Under the pieces are notes generated by a model. The model saw only the letters and a list, made by a program, of their open reading frames with translations, had not been told where the DNA came from and ran no database searches. Positions 47,164 through 58,584 of a stretch of 64,000 nt of DNA are shown one piece after another (position 1 is the first letter of the stretch; each line of letters starts with the position of its first letter). The stretch lies in contig FJOG01000006.1 in the NCBI GenBank assembly GCA_900073065.1, positions 657,732 through 721,731 on the forward strand, written 5' to 3'. Position numbers and translations under genes: made by a program. Source of the stretch: Phialocephala subalpina. Taxonomy: Eukaryota; Ascomycota; Leotiomycetes; Helotiales; Mollisiaceae.

Positions 47164-49260
47164 TCAAGCCCTGCCCCTCGAAACCGTCCTCCGAATAGCC
47201 ACCCTATCCATCTCCGCCAACTCCGGCTCGACACTCTGTCTTTCCTGCTGGACACCAGTTTCCGGGTCAAGACTCGTTCTCTTCTCCCGACTCCCATCAT
47301 AACCCTGCAACGTCTTATGCTCCTGATTCAAGCTGTAACCCTTGGTGAACACGCTAGCGACAAGGCCAACGGCACTCAACGCGGTAAGCACAATCCAGAT
47401 ACTCTGCAAAGAATCTGAATAAGCCTGCACCAGTTGCGTCTTTTCCGTTCCCTCCACCATGGTTTGTATAATTCCAACAAGAGCAGTAGCATCTTTTGAA
47501 TATTGGCTAGCAAGCGGAGCTAGTGACGGGTAGCTTATGAGCTTTTGCTTGATTTGGTTCTGGAAGACAACGCCTCCGATTGCTACACCGAGCGATTGGC
47601 CGAATACACGGATGAATGAGTAGAACGCTGCGGCGTGACCGGCGTCTTGAGGACGACCTGCTGCTTGGATAGCGAGAGCCATGGCTGGGAAAAGCATGCC
47701 GGTTCCGATTGAGACGGTGATGTTAAGGAATACCCATGCGGGGATGGATGATGTTGGTTTGAGCAAGATCAAGAGACCTGAGCCGAGGGTGGTCAACACC
47801 CAACCACCCCAAATGGCCCAACGGTAGCGGCCGGTGGAGGCGCAGACTATGCCAACGAGGATAGACATTGCTATTTTTAGTCAGTCTTCGTTCTTGGGTA
47901 TTGGATAGGGAAGGAGGAAGGGAGGAGTAAAAAGGAGTGACTCACGAGCAACGAAACTCGTTTCCGGTAAAATCGCAACACCGGAAATGATAGGCGTGTA
48001 CCCTTTCACGGCTTCGTAATACAAAGGTAAGAAGTAAAGAAGACACCAGAGGACGATACCATGGAGGATAGTTTCGAGGTATGTGATCATCATTGTGAGG
48101 TTGTTGAAGACTGAGAAGCGGATAATAGGCTCGATGTTGTTCCCTGGCAGGACGAGGCCTTCGGAATCGAATGCGTGGTGGGAGAGGTAGCGCTCGTAAA
48201 AGGCGAATCCCACGATGCCGGCGACGCCGAGGAGCAGTGGTACCAAAGTGTGCCAGGATGACCAGGAATACATTACACCTCCTGTTTATCGTCAGTTGCT
48301 GTTCATATAGAGGTAGAGGGAGAAGAGGCCTTACCCCAAGTCATAGGCACGAGGAAAGAAACAGTAGAAGCAATAAATATAACGGACCCAATCCAATCAA
48401 AATACTTAATCTTCCCAATGATATTTCCAGGCGTCTTGTTGATGTGTAAGTAAAAGATGAGAGCGATGCTTCCGAGACCGATGATAGGGAGATTGATCCA
48501 GAAAATCCATCTCCAAGAGACGTTTTGCGCGAAAGCTCCACCCATCAAAGGACCTGTGACTGAACCGAGTGCCCACATGGAACCAAGGTAACCGAACCAT
48601 GCTAAAATAGAGTGATTAGTGAGTGTTTGCGTAGTGGAAGATAGAGAAGCATACCTCCTCTAACAGCCAAAGGCACCAAATCCGTAACAAGAATTTCTCC
48701 CAACGTCAAGATCCCACCTCCTCCGATACCTTGTATACATCTTCCAATAAGCATCATTGTCATGTTTGTCGCGACTGCAGCGACGATCGATCCCACTGCG
48801 AAGAATAGGGCGGAAGTGAGTAACAGCTAAAACCATCCATCAGTACTCATTCTCTCTCGAACTTCAGATGTGATGTACTGACCTCCTTCCTACCAAAGAC
48901 ATGGCTCAATCCCGCAATAACAGGTTGAAATACAGCAGAAGTAACCAAGAACGAAGTTCCTGCCCAGAAAGCTTCGATTGCTGTCCCCTTTAACTTCTCT
49001 GTGATGATCGGTAGAGCGATACTGAGGGATGTGGCGTCTAATGCTGCTGCGAGAGTGACGATACATATCGAGAGGAAGGCGAGAATGAAGCCTCGCGTAG
49101 GTTTGAAGACTGGTGGTATTGTTTCGAGAGGAGGAAGATTGGCTGTTGTGTTGTTGTTGTTATTGTTGTTGGGTCCGGGAATAGTGGCGGAGGAGAGACT
49201 GCTCGAGTCGCTTGGAGAGGAGGGCTTCTCCGCCATGTCTATTTCGCTGGGGACCGCCAT
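47164..49260 (-). CDS. MFS drug:H+ antiporter, DHA2 (14-TM) type, 5 exons
   Basis: Predicted as complement(join(47164..47870,47946..48281,48335..48601,48655..48826,48883..49260)), 619 residues. Four introns of 53-75 nt have donors GTCAGT, GTATGC, GTAAGG and GTGAGT; all phases fit. After a 45-residue Ser/Asn-rich cytosolic start come membrane helices with DHA2 motifs: [28 protein letters not shown] (motif A), [39 protein letters not shown] (motif C) and FWINLPIIG. Such transporters export toxic compounds or secondary metabolites, or reside on vacuoles. No biosynthetic genes lie nearby, so the substrate is open. It is divergent from PFA4. Confidence 0.9.
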
Positions 49261-49950
49261 GAGGGATGTAGCGTATATATTGTGCTCAAGGATGCCAATA
49301 TGGAAATAGATATAATGATCAGAATGTCAGGGAAGAAAAGATCTCGGACTGCACAAGGATGAATATGCTCAATGACTTGACTCTATCTTTCACAGTGCAG
49401 AGAAAACACAAGCACAACAAAGAGTGAAATACTTATACAAGAAAGGAATATCTTCAAAATACAAGAAAGCCACATAGTCACAGAAACCCATTACACATTT
49501 CTAAGCACAGGTTCCTCCGTGACACTCACAACACCGGAGCCTGAAAACGCGACATGCCCATGAGACCCTTTCGGACTATCCGTGGCTGCCAATTTCGCAG
49601 CTGGAAATTGAAGATACTCCACCAACAGCTTGTTACAATTACGAATTCGTTGTCGTCCGGCTTCGAATTCCTCCCTTGACCGTTCCGGTGTAACTTCTGT
49701 CCGCTTGGTCTCGCCCAATGAGAGGTGATAACTGACTTACTCAGCAGAAACCGGTCGGTCTAGTGGAGCGGTGCAATTATCTCCCGACCGGACAAAAATA
49801 CGCTGCGATCTTGCGAATGCGAAGCTCGAACGAGGCTGCAAGGCTGTCGTCAATTTTCAGTTCACGCGTCACCGCTGCACAACGAGACACCAATGTCCCG
49901 AATCGAGCCTCACTCAATTGTAACCCGATCCCTCCTCCCCTCTTACGAAC
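49261..49950. promoter_or_regulatory. Divergent region MFS / PFA4 with CCGGTCGG inverted repeat
   Basis: 690 bp. An exact 8-bp inverted repeat, CCGGTCGG at 49751-49758 and CCGACCGG at 49784-49791, is separated by 25 bases. CGG/CCG triplets in inverted order are typical of Zn2Cys6 regulator sites, although this spacer is long. The minus-strand open frame 49491-49718 lacks recognisable features and is not called. Confidence 0.35.
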
Positions 49951-51351
49951 ATGCCAACCTATACAATCCCCATAACGCGCCGCACCCTCTGGCTCCCACA
50001 TCTCGACGATCTCGCTATCCCCGCCGTCGCCTCCCTAATAATATTCCTAGCATATACGAGCCAGTATCTATTCCATTATATCGAGCCGGGACCTTTGAGC
50101 AAGAGCGAGGCGATATGGTTTAATGGTTTGGTGTTGTGTATATGGATTTGTTATGATAGGGCTTGTAGTGTTGATCCGGGGGTTAAAGGCTGGGTTGGAC
50201 GGTCTGTGAGGAAGGAGAAGGATAGTGATGATGAGGGGAGTGATAAAGAGGGAGAGGAGGGGGAAGGTGAAGTGAAGTTAAAGAGGGGAATGAGATGGTG
50301 TAAGAAATGCGAAGCTGTTAAGCCGCCCAGGGCTCATCATTGTCGGAAATGCGGGCGGTATGTTTCCCCTTCTCAGTCTCTGAGTTAAGGATAGATACTG
50401 ATGGATGATGAGGACGGCAGATGTATCCCCAAAATGGACCACCACTGCCCCTGGACCACGAACTGCGTCTCTCACACCACATTCCCCCACTTCCTCCGCT
50501 TCGTCCTCTACGCCGTCCTCTCAATGTCCATCCTTACCTACCATCTCTTCGTCCGCCTCTCCATCCTCTGGTCTAATCGCGCTCTTCCCTCATACCTCGG
50601 TCCCTCCAAGTATGCTCTCGCTCACCTCTTCATCCTCTCCATCGTGAATTCCTTCACACTATTCGCGTTAGGGATATTGTTATCGAGAGCGGTGTATAGT
50701 TTAGTAACGAATACGACGATGATTGAGAGTTGGGAGATTGAGAGACATGAAGCGTTGGTGGAGAGGAGTAGGAAGATGGGTGGATATGTGTATGCTAATG
50801 GGGGACAGAAGGTTAGGGTTGAACGACAGGAATTTCCCTACGATATCGGTGTGTGGAAAAATCTTGTTCAGGCTTTTGGGACGAGTAATCCTATTTTTTG
50901 GATTTTGCCGTTTGGTGGCGCGCCCGGGGTGGAGTCGGGGTTCGAGTTTGAGGAGAATGGGTTTGAGGACGAAGGAAAAACGTGGCCGCCGATGGATCCT
51001 GATAAGATGCCTCGACGAGAAAGACGACCTTCCACTGAAACAGAACCAAGGAAATATGGGACTAAAGAAGAAGAGAAAGAAGCTTTCAGAAGGAGACAAG
51101 AGGTCGATTATAAGAGGTGGGTTAAGGATAAGTTTTTAGATGGGGATGAAGGAGAGGGGAGTGGAGAGGAGTATGAGAGTGAGTGTGAGGAGGGGATTGA
51201 TGGGGAGCCGGGTTGGACCAACTCGGATGGGGATAGATTGAGGGATTATGGGGTTGATGAGGAGGCTGAAGTGGTTGCTGATGATGATGATATACCGCTG
51301 GGAGAGCTGCTGAGGCGGCGGAAAGCTAGGACTGCAGATAAGGATGAATGA
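49951..51351 (+). CDS. PFA4: DHHC palmitoyltransferase PFA4, 2 exons
   Basis: Predicted as join(49951..50357,50421..51351), 445 residues. The 63-nt intron (GTATGT to GCAG) splits the cysteine-rich domain after KCGR. Two N-terminal helices (LAIPAVASLIIFLAYTSQYL and WFNGLVLCIWICY) precede an acidic loop. Then comes the DHHC domain: CKKCEAVKPPRAHHCRKCGR, CIPKMDHHCPWTTNCVS, with catalytic Cys in DHHC. Two more helices and a long acidic C-terminal tail follow. Length, topology and tail fit Pfa4, the ER enzyme that palmitoylates chitin synthase Chs3 and other membrane proteins. All zinc-binding and catalytic Cys/His residues are present. Confidence 0.9.
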
Positions 51352-51838
51352 ATGAGAGCGAAATTCTCCATAAATCAATATCCTATTGGAACATGAAGTG
51401 TCAGGACATCGGAGGTACTGAGGTACAATCATGGACTCAATGCTGCGAGGCCGACCAACGTCCGAATGAACGTATGAATGGAGTCCAATGTCAAGTTGAA
51501 GGCTGACTCCGAAACTAGGAACGTTCTCGAATCGACAACACCCCGGATGACCACGGACTTTCCATCACACATGGAAAGCGATTAGATACTTGAAACACGG
51601 TTTAGAAAGGCAACGTAATATTCATTTTCGTCAATCCCAATCCCGATTAGAGATTCTCGGAAACTCCAAATGCTTGTACAAGAGTAGTTGAATAACCATC
51701 TCCGAAGAACCTCCCAGCAACCATATGTCCAAAGTCCCGCGGCACCAAGAACGCCTGGGAATATATACAAATCCACGCAAGAATAAACAACGAAACCCAA
51801 TCCAACCCGAGCCGTCATTATCACCCTCCGAAACCAAT
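51352..51838. other. Convergent intergenic region
   Basis: 3' flanks of PFA4 and the GPI-type protein gene. No gene is seen. Confidence 0.45.
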
Positions 51839-53047
51839 TTAGACCAAGTAGACGGTCGCCATCACGAGAGCGATCATGACCCAGTATCCGCTCATCTCGG
51901 TGCCCATTCGAATGGCAGCGCTGTTAGCATCCTCGGTTCCTCCAGAGGCCGTGGTACCATTTGGTAGAGTGCCGTTCAAGAGGATGGTACTCGTTCCGTT
52001 GACATCCGCGACTGTGACGAGACTCTGGTTCAAGTTGGCATATGTTCCGTCGCCAATGACTGAGTCCAAGAACGTAGAATTTCCGTCATCATCACAACCG
52101 CATTCTGCGTATGCGGCGCAGAGACAAGTAACGGGCTTGGTCTCGTTGACACCTTCGGTAGTTTGTCGGATTGTAATAACATCGAAGCCTATATCTCGTC
52201 TTGTGGTTGTTGTATTCGTACTGTTCGCGCGTCCAGTGCGGTTGTGGAAGGTGTACGGATGGTAGTATGGATACGAGTATGCACCGTAGAGCCAGAGGCC
52301 TGGGTAAATTGACAACAGACCTACACCGAGGAAGACTGGTGCAATGCCGAGAGGTGATCGGACACCAGAGGTATATGGAGTTGTCGCGCCACCACCATAA
52401 TATCTTCCTCCTCCATAGTTGGGTGTAACGCCTGAGCCGGTCTTGGTTGATCCTCCAGCGTTGGATGTTGATGAACCTTTTCCTGAACTGGAACTAGATT
52501 TAGAGTTAGATTTTGGTTTTGATTTGCTTCCACTCTTGCTGCCCCAACTCTTGAGGCCACTAAACCCTCTGAAGCCGCCGAAACCCCCGAAACGTTTTTT
52601 ATTCCAGAAGCTCGACGTAGATGATGCGCTTCCACCATCTACTCTCCCTGTGCCGAGACTAGCGCCAGGATTGCTCTTCGTGCCAGCTGCACCTGAACTT
52701 CCTTGTCGCGATGACGAAGTACTACTGCCAACTCCCCCTGTATATTCACTCCCACTCGAACCTGAACTCGAACCGGAATAAACATACCCAGAACCAGAAC
52801 TACTTCCACCCTTTCCTGAACTCCCACTTGATCCTCCTCCCTTCCCTCCACCTCCTCCACCACCTTTCCTCTTCCAAAGCTCATTCACATGCGAGTCCGC
52901 AAACGGGTTCGCATTCCGCTTATCGAGTGCCTCAGCCTGTTCGCGCGACAGTAGCTGAATATCCTCTATTGGCTGAGGATGCGACAGCACAGTATTTGAT
53001 TGAGAAAGGAACAGTAACGCGACTGTTAACGTATCGAAGAACCTCAT
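51839..53047 (-). CDS. Ser/Gly-rich GPI-type surface protein (DUF7732-like)
   Basis: Single exon, 402 residues. A signal peptide (MRFFDTLTVALLFLSQSNTV) is followed by Kex2-type sites (ALDKR and ELWKR), a 150-residue Gly/Ser repeat-like region, basic Phe/Gly motifs, a hydrophobic middle (VFLGVGLLSIYPGLWLYGAY) and a conserved-looking Cys cluster (TCLCAAYAECGCDDDGN). The end has Asn-x-Ser/Thr sites, then SGYWVMIALVMATVYLV, a GPI-attachment-type tail. The CLC...CGC pattern is the one I associate with fungal DUF7732 proteins. It is probably displayed on the cell wall or membrane; the role is unknown. Confidence 0.8.
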   Translation of the reverse strand: MRFFDTLTVALLFLSQSNTVLSHPQPIEDIQLLSREQAEALDKRNANPFADSHVNELWKRKGGGGGGGKGGGSSGSSGKGGSSSGSGYVYSGSSSGSSGSEYTGGVGSSTSSSRQGSSGAAGTKSNPGASLGTGRVDGGSASSTSSFWNKKRFGGFGGFRGFSGLKSWGSKSGSKSKPKSNSKSSSSSGKGSSTSNAGGSTKTGSGVTPNYGGGRYYGGGATTPYTSGVRSPLGIAPVFLGVGLLSIYPGLWLYGAYSYPYYHPYTFHNRTGRANSTNTTTTRRDIGFDVITIRQTTEGVNETKPVTCLCAAYAECGCDDDGNSTFLDSVIGDGTYANLNQSLVTVADVNGTSTILLNGTLPNGTTASGGTEDANSAAIRMGTEMSGYWVMIALVMATVYLV

Positions 53048-54746
53048 CTTGAATAATTATTATCCGCTTCAAGAAGCAAAGATGTTAGAGAAGGAAGATG
53101 GAACGATTAGATAGTTGATAATGTTTCAGAGGCGTTACCAAGACTTAAGCTTATATTATACTCGCCGAGACCCACTTATCCAAATCATCATGACAATTGC
53201 GGGACTGACGATCCGTTTGCCTGACGATTCGCCTAACGATGCTAAAGAAGATAATCAATAGTCCGTCCCGAGCCGGCAAATTACAAACACAGAAGTTGTA
53301 CAATCATACTGCTCATGACACGGCGCAGCACCAGAAAATCATTTTGTGAGAAGCGAATGAAACATTGACATTCCCGCCTTGTGCATGAAGACCAATCAGG
53401 AGGGGCATCGAAAGCGCCACAGGCTGCACTCCGCCACGAATTAGTACCTGTTTATCTTAGCTTGACTCAGCCTTCGAGACGTCATGGATTCTCTTTTGTT
53501 TCTCAGATCTCGCTTCGCGATTGTTGCGGAGAAACCATATTTCTGCAGCCACAACGATTTTGCCTTACGACCGTTGAAAGACGGAGAACAGGGGGAGGTG
53601 TGATTCGAGGGCAAAATCGGTGGCGAGGTCCGAGATGCCAGAAGGCTTCTGGGAAGCTCGGAAGGCTTGAAATGCGAACTCGGGTTGATTTGAAATTGAA
53701 CGATGTACGGTCGTAAGGCAGATTTGGAATGGATTCAATTGTCAAGCCACTGTCCGGTCCTCCCGCCGCTCCTCACAGCCTTGAATTTGTGGGGTCATGA
53801 TGGAAAGGCATCCTGGTGCAAGGAAGCTGGTGATGGAAGGCGTACCAGAAGGTTGAGAATGTTCTAAAGTGCCTTGAAGTTTGGTACTACTTCATTGTGG
53901 GGAATGGAGATGGAGGTGGACCTTCGAGAACGGAGGTAGAATGTTCTGAAGCGTTTCGAACATTTTGACTTGCAGTCATTGTGGATTCTCGCTGAAGTTC
54001 GCTCAGGAACGGACGTACCTTACATCTTCAGATCTTGGGTGCCAAGTCGGGCTTCAAGCTTTGATCTGGCTTGGAAAGGCTTCGAGAGAACTTCTAGAAC
54101 ATTGCTGTCGCTGTGATGTTGGTCCCATGACAACGATAATGTTTGAATGGGAGTTGTGACATTGGGGAAAGAAGAGAACGAGGAGTGATGCCATTGAAGT
54201 TCATGGCGTCTCTGATTTTTTGGCTCGTCTTATACAGTCATCATTGCATGACAGCTTCCGACAAGACCCAAGTTGATGACAGCAAAGCTAGGAGTTTCTG
54301 ACTTTCATCCCAATGATATTGTCTGACTAGATAGATATATTGACAGCGGACATGCTCCTTGAGATCAAATAGGAGAGAGTAGACGTAGACTCACCAAATA
54401 GAGAAACTGAAAGAACTCGTGAAATTGCAAGTGAAGCCCGCAAAAGGAAAAGAAGAAATACGAAGTGAAACGCTTGCACCCGCTGTCATCAACAACGACC
54501 TCATCGGCTATTTGGATGACTGTGATTCGAACGTTAAGGAGATTTCCAGAACGTAAATATACCTACCTGGAAATAGCCACATGACTGTACTCCCCTGGGC
54601 AAAGCAGAGCTGGGGCGCGATAATCCATTTTATTGGTTATGCAAAACCAAGGAGGAAACCTTGCGCCTATTGAACCCAAAACCCAATCCAATTTTAACAT
54701 CGTCTAGTCATAAGCATCGAGTAACCATCGAGTCACACATCATTCT
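53048..54746. other. Intergenic, 1.7 kb, with clustered GAANNTTC/TTCNNGAA sites
   Basis: No gene is seen. Heat-shock-element-like pairs occur at 53857-53864, 53923-53930, 53939-53946 and 54092-54099. It is the 5' flank of the GPI-type protein gene and the 3' flank of UAP1. Confidence 0.4.
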
Positions 54747-56341
54747 CTAAGAGAACTCTTTTTCCAAAACAGCGGGAGCTTTGACAGTCTTGCCCTTAAG
54801 CTTTTCAAGCCCTTCGCCGCCCTGTCATACTGTTAGCAATTGAACCTCAGTCAAGTAGAAGGGGAACATACGTAGCTGATCAAAGGAGAGACCTCAATAC
54901 CTTCTCCACTACCCTCACTAACCACAGTTCCACCAGCAGCCTTAACCCACCTCTCACCCTGGCTCATAATATCCTTCTTACTAGTATCTGGGTCATCCTC
55001 ACCAGTACCTTTAGCATTCTTGAGCGGAGAAAACTCATCCTCACGCTTCACCTCCATACAAGCAAATTGCTTTAGCTCCAACATCGGGAAGCAGTCGAAA
55101 ACGAATTGCTCGAGCTTGATGCCATTTGGCTTCTCAGGCTTAACCGTAGTTCCCTTGTTTGTGTCAACATAAGGAATCTTCTTGCGAGCAACGTGGTGAG
55201 GAAGCTTGTGAGCCCAGTCTGGGATGGATTCGAGGAAGCGGAAAGAGTAGTAGTGGTTGACGATGTTGGCAGCTCTGAACTTGAGAACATCTGGTTGTTT
55301 CGCATCCTTGGCTTCAGCTGTTTCCTTGTCGATTTCAGAGTACTCGACTACATCTGGCTTGTTGTTCTTCAGTAGAATGAGACCGACGGATTCGGTAGCA
55401 TTTCGCTTTCGAACGACCTTGGTGGCAATATCGACATCCTTCGAAGCTGCAAAACCGATGAAGACCGGGTCCGCGACCTTGACCAAGCAGTTATCCACAC
55501 AGTAGGCGTGAATATGCTGAATGCCCCGTTTTCGCATATCTTCCATAACGCTTGAAGTGACCAAAGCTTGGTAGATACCTCCATTTCCATCAGGAGCTAC
55601 AGCCACCTTCCCCTTGCTCTCCAACAGAATCTTCCCCTCATTCGAGATACAAGGTAGAACGCCCTGCTCGAAAATGATGATATTTTCTTTCTGCAATCCA
55701 AAATAGTTGTTCTCCTGGAAGTACTGCTCTGTAGGTCCTCTCGTAGGTCCACTGGTCATGACGTACCAAGGAACCACGACCTTTTTGTCTCCTCCAGCCT
55801 TCTTCTGTGCCAACAATTCGACCTTATGAATTCGCTCTGCCTGGATCTGGAAGAGCGATTTCGAGGACGGAAGACCGATATCGAAACATCCCTTGGGAGC
55901 TGAGCTTCCCAATCGTGTTCCTTGACCACCAGCCATCAGCACCACACCGACTTTATTCTCAGCAATCAAGTCAAGACCCGATTGATACCACTTCTCGATA
56001 TCTTCCGGTTTCGAATCGAGGATAGACGCAGTCGCAGAGTCTGGGAGTGGCTCGAGGCCCGTCTCTTTCTCTGCATTTTCGGTTTTGGGAGGGTTGAGGG
56101 CGCGGTCGGTGATCTTGTTGATGTGTTCTGGGTCAAAGCCAGATAGTTGTTCGTAGAGGGTAGCCTTCTCAGGCACGTTGAGTTCATCGTAGAATGCGAA
56201 GACTTGTTCTTGTCTTGCTTTCTCGTATTTCTCCTTCAGTTCTTGGAGCTCGCTGGCGCTGGGTTCCTTTGGCGGGGCAGCTTCTTCTTTGCTTCCCCCG
56301 CCAATGTGAAGCTTGTCCAGGGCGCTCTTGACGGCTTGCAT
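54747..56341 (-). CDS. UAP1: UDP-N-acetylglucosamine pyrophosphorylase, 2 exons
   Basis: Predicted as complement(join(54747..54821,54872..56341)), 514 residues. The 50-nt intron near the 3' end has donor GTATGT, a TGCTAAC branch site and acceptor ACAG, phase 0. The enzyme joins UTP and GlcNAc-1-phosphate to UDP-GlcNAc, the donor for chitin, N-glycans and GPI anchors. Diagnostic segments are [20 protein letters not shown] (nucleotide loop, near residue 135), [66 protein letters not shown] and [12 protein letters not shown]. Length and order match yeast Qri1/Uap1. It is divergent from the thymine-DNA glycosylase gene. Confidence 0.96.
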
Positions 56342-56748
56342 GTTGTATGTTTGGGTATAAATGGAAGTGAAGAAGGTGGTATAAGATAATTGGGGTTATG
56401 GAACGAGTTTGGGTAGTGAATGTGTTTATATAACGAGCTGGTTTTTGGAAGAGGGTGAGCTTATTATAGCTTTCAGCCCCGCCAAATAAGCAAAGTTATG
56501 TCAATAGCTGACCCCTGCTCGCTGGACAACGAAGCCACCTCCTTTTCTCGACGTCGTGCTGACCTCCAAAGCTACGAATTACGAGCACGAACAACACCAC
56601 ATGTTTCTTTGAGATTCTTCCAAAGGTGAAGGCTCTCAAGGTATCAAAGAGGAGTCATTCATGCTGCTGAACGGCATTTGTGAACTCCACGTTGCTATAC
56701 CGATACCCTGCGTATTCCCGCTGACCCCACGTTCTTACAGTCACCAGA
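56342..56748. promoter_or_regulatory. Divergent promoter region UAP1 / TDG
   Basis: 407 bp between start codons. No specific regulatory site was identified. Confidence 0.45.
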
Positions 56749-57681
56749 ATGGAGGATATAAAGAACGAGGAGCTCGAGGAAGAAAATGGAGTCTCCGCAA
56801 ACACGGAGCGCCCTCCTCCAAGCTTCAAGGGCAGATTGAACATGGCCGACTTCGCCTTCTCTCCCAAGCTCAAGATCAAATCTGAATCTCCATCGCCATC
56901 GCCATCGCCATCACGCCGAAGTGGTGGTCCTCGAATATCTCTCCCAGAGACCGACAATGCCTCTCTACCAAGAACGAAACGAAAGTCGAGCGCACACCCC
57001 ACTCCCTCCCCCTCCCCAAAGAAGAAATCTCGTTCCCCATCAGGCTACGCCCCTCCAGAAGTCTACGCCCACCTCCCCGAACTGCAAGACGTCGTCGCCC
57101 CGAATTTGATCTGCATATTCATTGGATTGAATCCGGGCATAGCTACAGCAACTCAAGGGCACGCATACGCACATCCATCAAATCTCTTCTGGAAGCTGTT
57201 ACACAGTAGTGGCTGTACAACTCGTCGCTGTGCACCTGAAGAAGATGGCGACTTACCACGTCTATTTTCCCTCGGAAATACGAACATTGTCGCTCGACCG
57301 ACAAGAAATGGGTCTGAACTGAGTAAAGGGGAAATGGATGCTAGTGTCCATGTTCTTGAGGAGAAGATTAGGAAGTACAAGCCGGAATCGGTCTGTATTG
57401 TGGGAAAGAGTATTTGGGAGAGTATATGGAGAGTCAAACATGGGAGGAAGATTAAGAAAGAGGAATTTAAGTACGGGTGGCAGGACGAAGAGGAGAATAT
57501 GGGGAATACTGAGGAGGGAGAGAAGTGGGAGGGAGCAAAGGTCTTTGTGGCGTGCAGTACGAGTGGACTTGCTGCTACTTTGTTACCTACAGAGAAGGAG
57601 AGGATTTGGAGAGAGTTGGGTGTTTGGGTTGAGCAGAGGAGGAATGAGAGAGTTGACGCTCAAGTCGAGCAAGTTTCATAG
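56749..57681 (+). CDS. G/T mismatch-specific thymine-DNA glycosylase (TDG/MUG family)
   Basis: Single exon, 310 residues. The N-terminal 105 residues are Ser/Pro/Lys-rich with an SPSPSPSPS run coded by a catcgc microsatellite at about 56890-56915, and look disordered. The catalytic domain has LICIFIGLNPGIATATQGHA (catalytic Asn in GLNPG), YAHPSNLFWKLLHSSG, LGNTNIVARPT and SVCIVGKSIWESIW. The second DNA-binding motif reads VACSTSGLAA, with Cys where many members have Pro. The enzyme removes thymine or uracil from G mispairs, the products of 5-methylcytosine or cytosine deamination; the fission yeast counterpart is Thp1. Location nuclear. The insert KIKKEEFKYGWQDEEENMG before the last motif is longer than in bacterial MUG. 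Confidence 0.92.
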   Translation: MEDIKNEELEEENGVSANTERPPPSFKGRLNMADFAFSPKLKIKSESPSPSPSPSRRSGGPRISLPETDNASLPRTKRKSSAHPTPSPSPKKKSRSPSGYAPPEVYAHLPELQDVVAPNLICIFIGLNPGIATATQGHAYAHPSNLFWKLLHSSGCTTRRCAPEEDGDLPRLFSLGNTNIVARPTRNGSELSKGEMDASVHVLEEKIRKYKPESVCIVGKSIWESIWRVKHGRKIKKEEFKYGWQDEEENMGNTEEGEKWEGAKVFVACSTSGLAATLLPTEKERIWRELGVWVEQRRNERVDAQVEQVS

Positions 57682-57883
57682 ATGTTGAATGTTCGAAGTC
57701 AACATAGACATTGGTCTCGCTATAGCTATGGAAACAATCTGGTACTTCTTCATTGTCGCAAACGTTCAAGAACTTCCGCAGTTTGCTTGCTCTTTTGACA
57801 TTGATTTCTTTGCAGCTTTGAATCACGATTTGGTTGCATCGTTTCCCATCTCACAGCCTCAGTCCAAGCTTTGTATCTTCCTC

Positions 57884-58584
57884 CTAGCACATCGATTTCT
57901 CCTTGCAGCTCGTCTCCCCAGCTTCTAAAACCTCTTCCTTCCGCCACAAACATCCATTCAAGTTGACATACTCATACCCCATTGCTCCTGTAACGCAGAG
58001 CGTGAACGGCCAGACGGTGAGCAAGACCGTATCTCTGAATGCGCCATTGCCTCCCATTACCAAGATAGTCCATGCAGACCCCAGCACTCCACTCAACAGT
58101 GACCAGAACATAGCTCGCCGGGCCCGTGCCCCGGAAACTGCTTCCCAGATCACGTATATCAGAACATTGACAAATCCCCAGACAATCGCGGAAAAGGCGA
58201 AGAATATTGGGGCCATGTCAACATTATTATAATGCTTGATCTCCTCGAGTCGTTGGTATTCTTCCGAGATGTTTCGAAGGACTTCAACCAGTTCCAGTTC
58301 CTTTCGAGTATGGTCGTGTCTGGCTTCGTTGCTTAAAGCTGAGATTGAGGTGAGTACCTCGTCCACGCGCCTGCCGAAATTGATGTTTTCATGTAAAGTA
58401 TTGTCGACGATGACCTCCCAAACCATCCCGCGGTCCGGTCAGGAGTAAAGCTCTTAGTCTGGAGAAGTCCCTGAATGAAAAGTGTGACGAACCAGAGGCC
58501 TAGAAGCGCGAAGCCTGCCATTTGGATGCCGTATCTCTTTTGCTTGCACTTATCGCACGCGCATTTGTCGTTATATCCGGACAT
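57884..58584 (-). CDS. Array member A: 4-TM protein, 2 exons
   Basis: Read as complement(join(57884..58370,58424..58584)), 215 residues. A 53-nt intron (donor GTTTGG, acceptor GGCAG) is assumed because the frame changes just after the first membrane helix. Without it the gene would be frameshifted. The start MSGYNDKCACDKCKQKRYG has CxC and CxxC pairs. Helices are FALLGLWFVTLFIQGLL, then after a coiled, charged region (RKELELVEVLRNISEEYQ) APIFFAFSAIVWGFVNVLIY, FWSLLSGVLGSAWTILVM and VLLTVWPFTLCVTGAMGY. Unknown family. Member B, directly upstream, is its closest relative and shares the promoter-proximal sequence. Confidence 0.55.

Noticed and set aside
49491..49718. 75-codon minus frame in the MFS/PFA4 intergenic region
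   Set aside because: It sits in a divergent promoter and has no recognisable domain.
58371..58440. Frameshift interpretation of array member A
   Set aside because: A 53-nt intron with GTTTGG donor and GGCAG acceptor joins the two frames in phase, which is simpler. It remains open until transcripts are seen.
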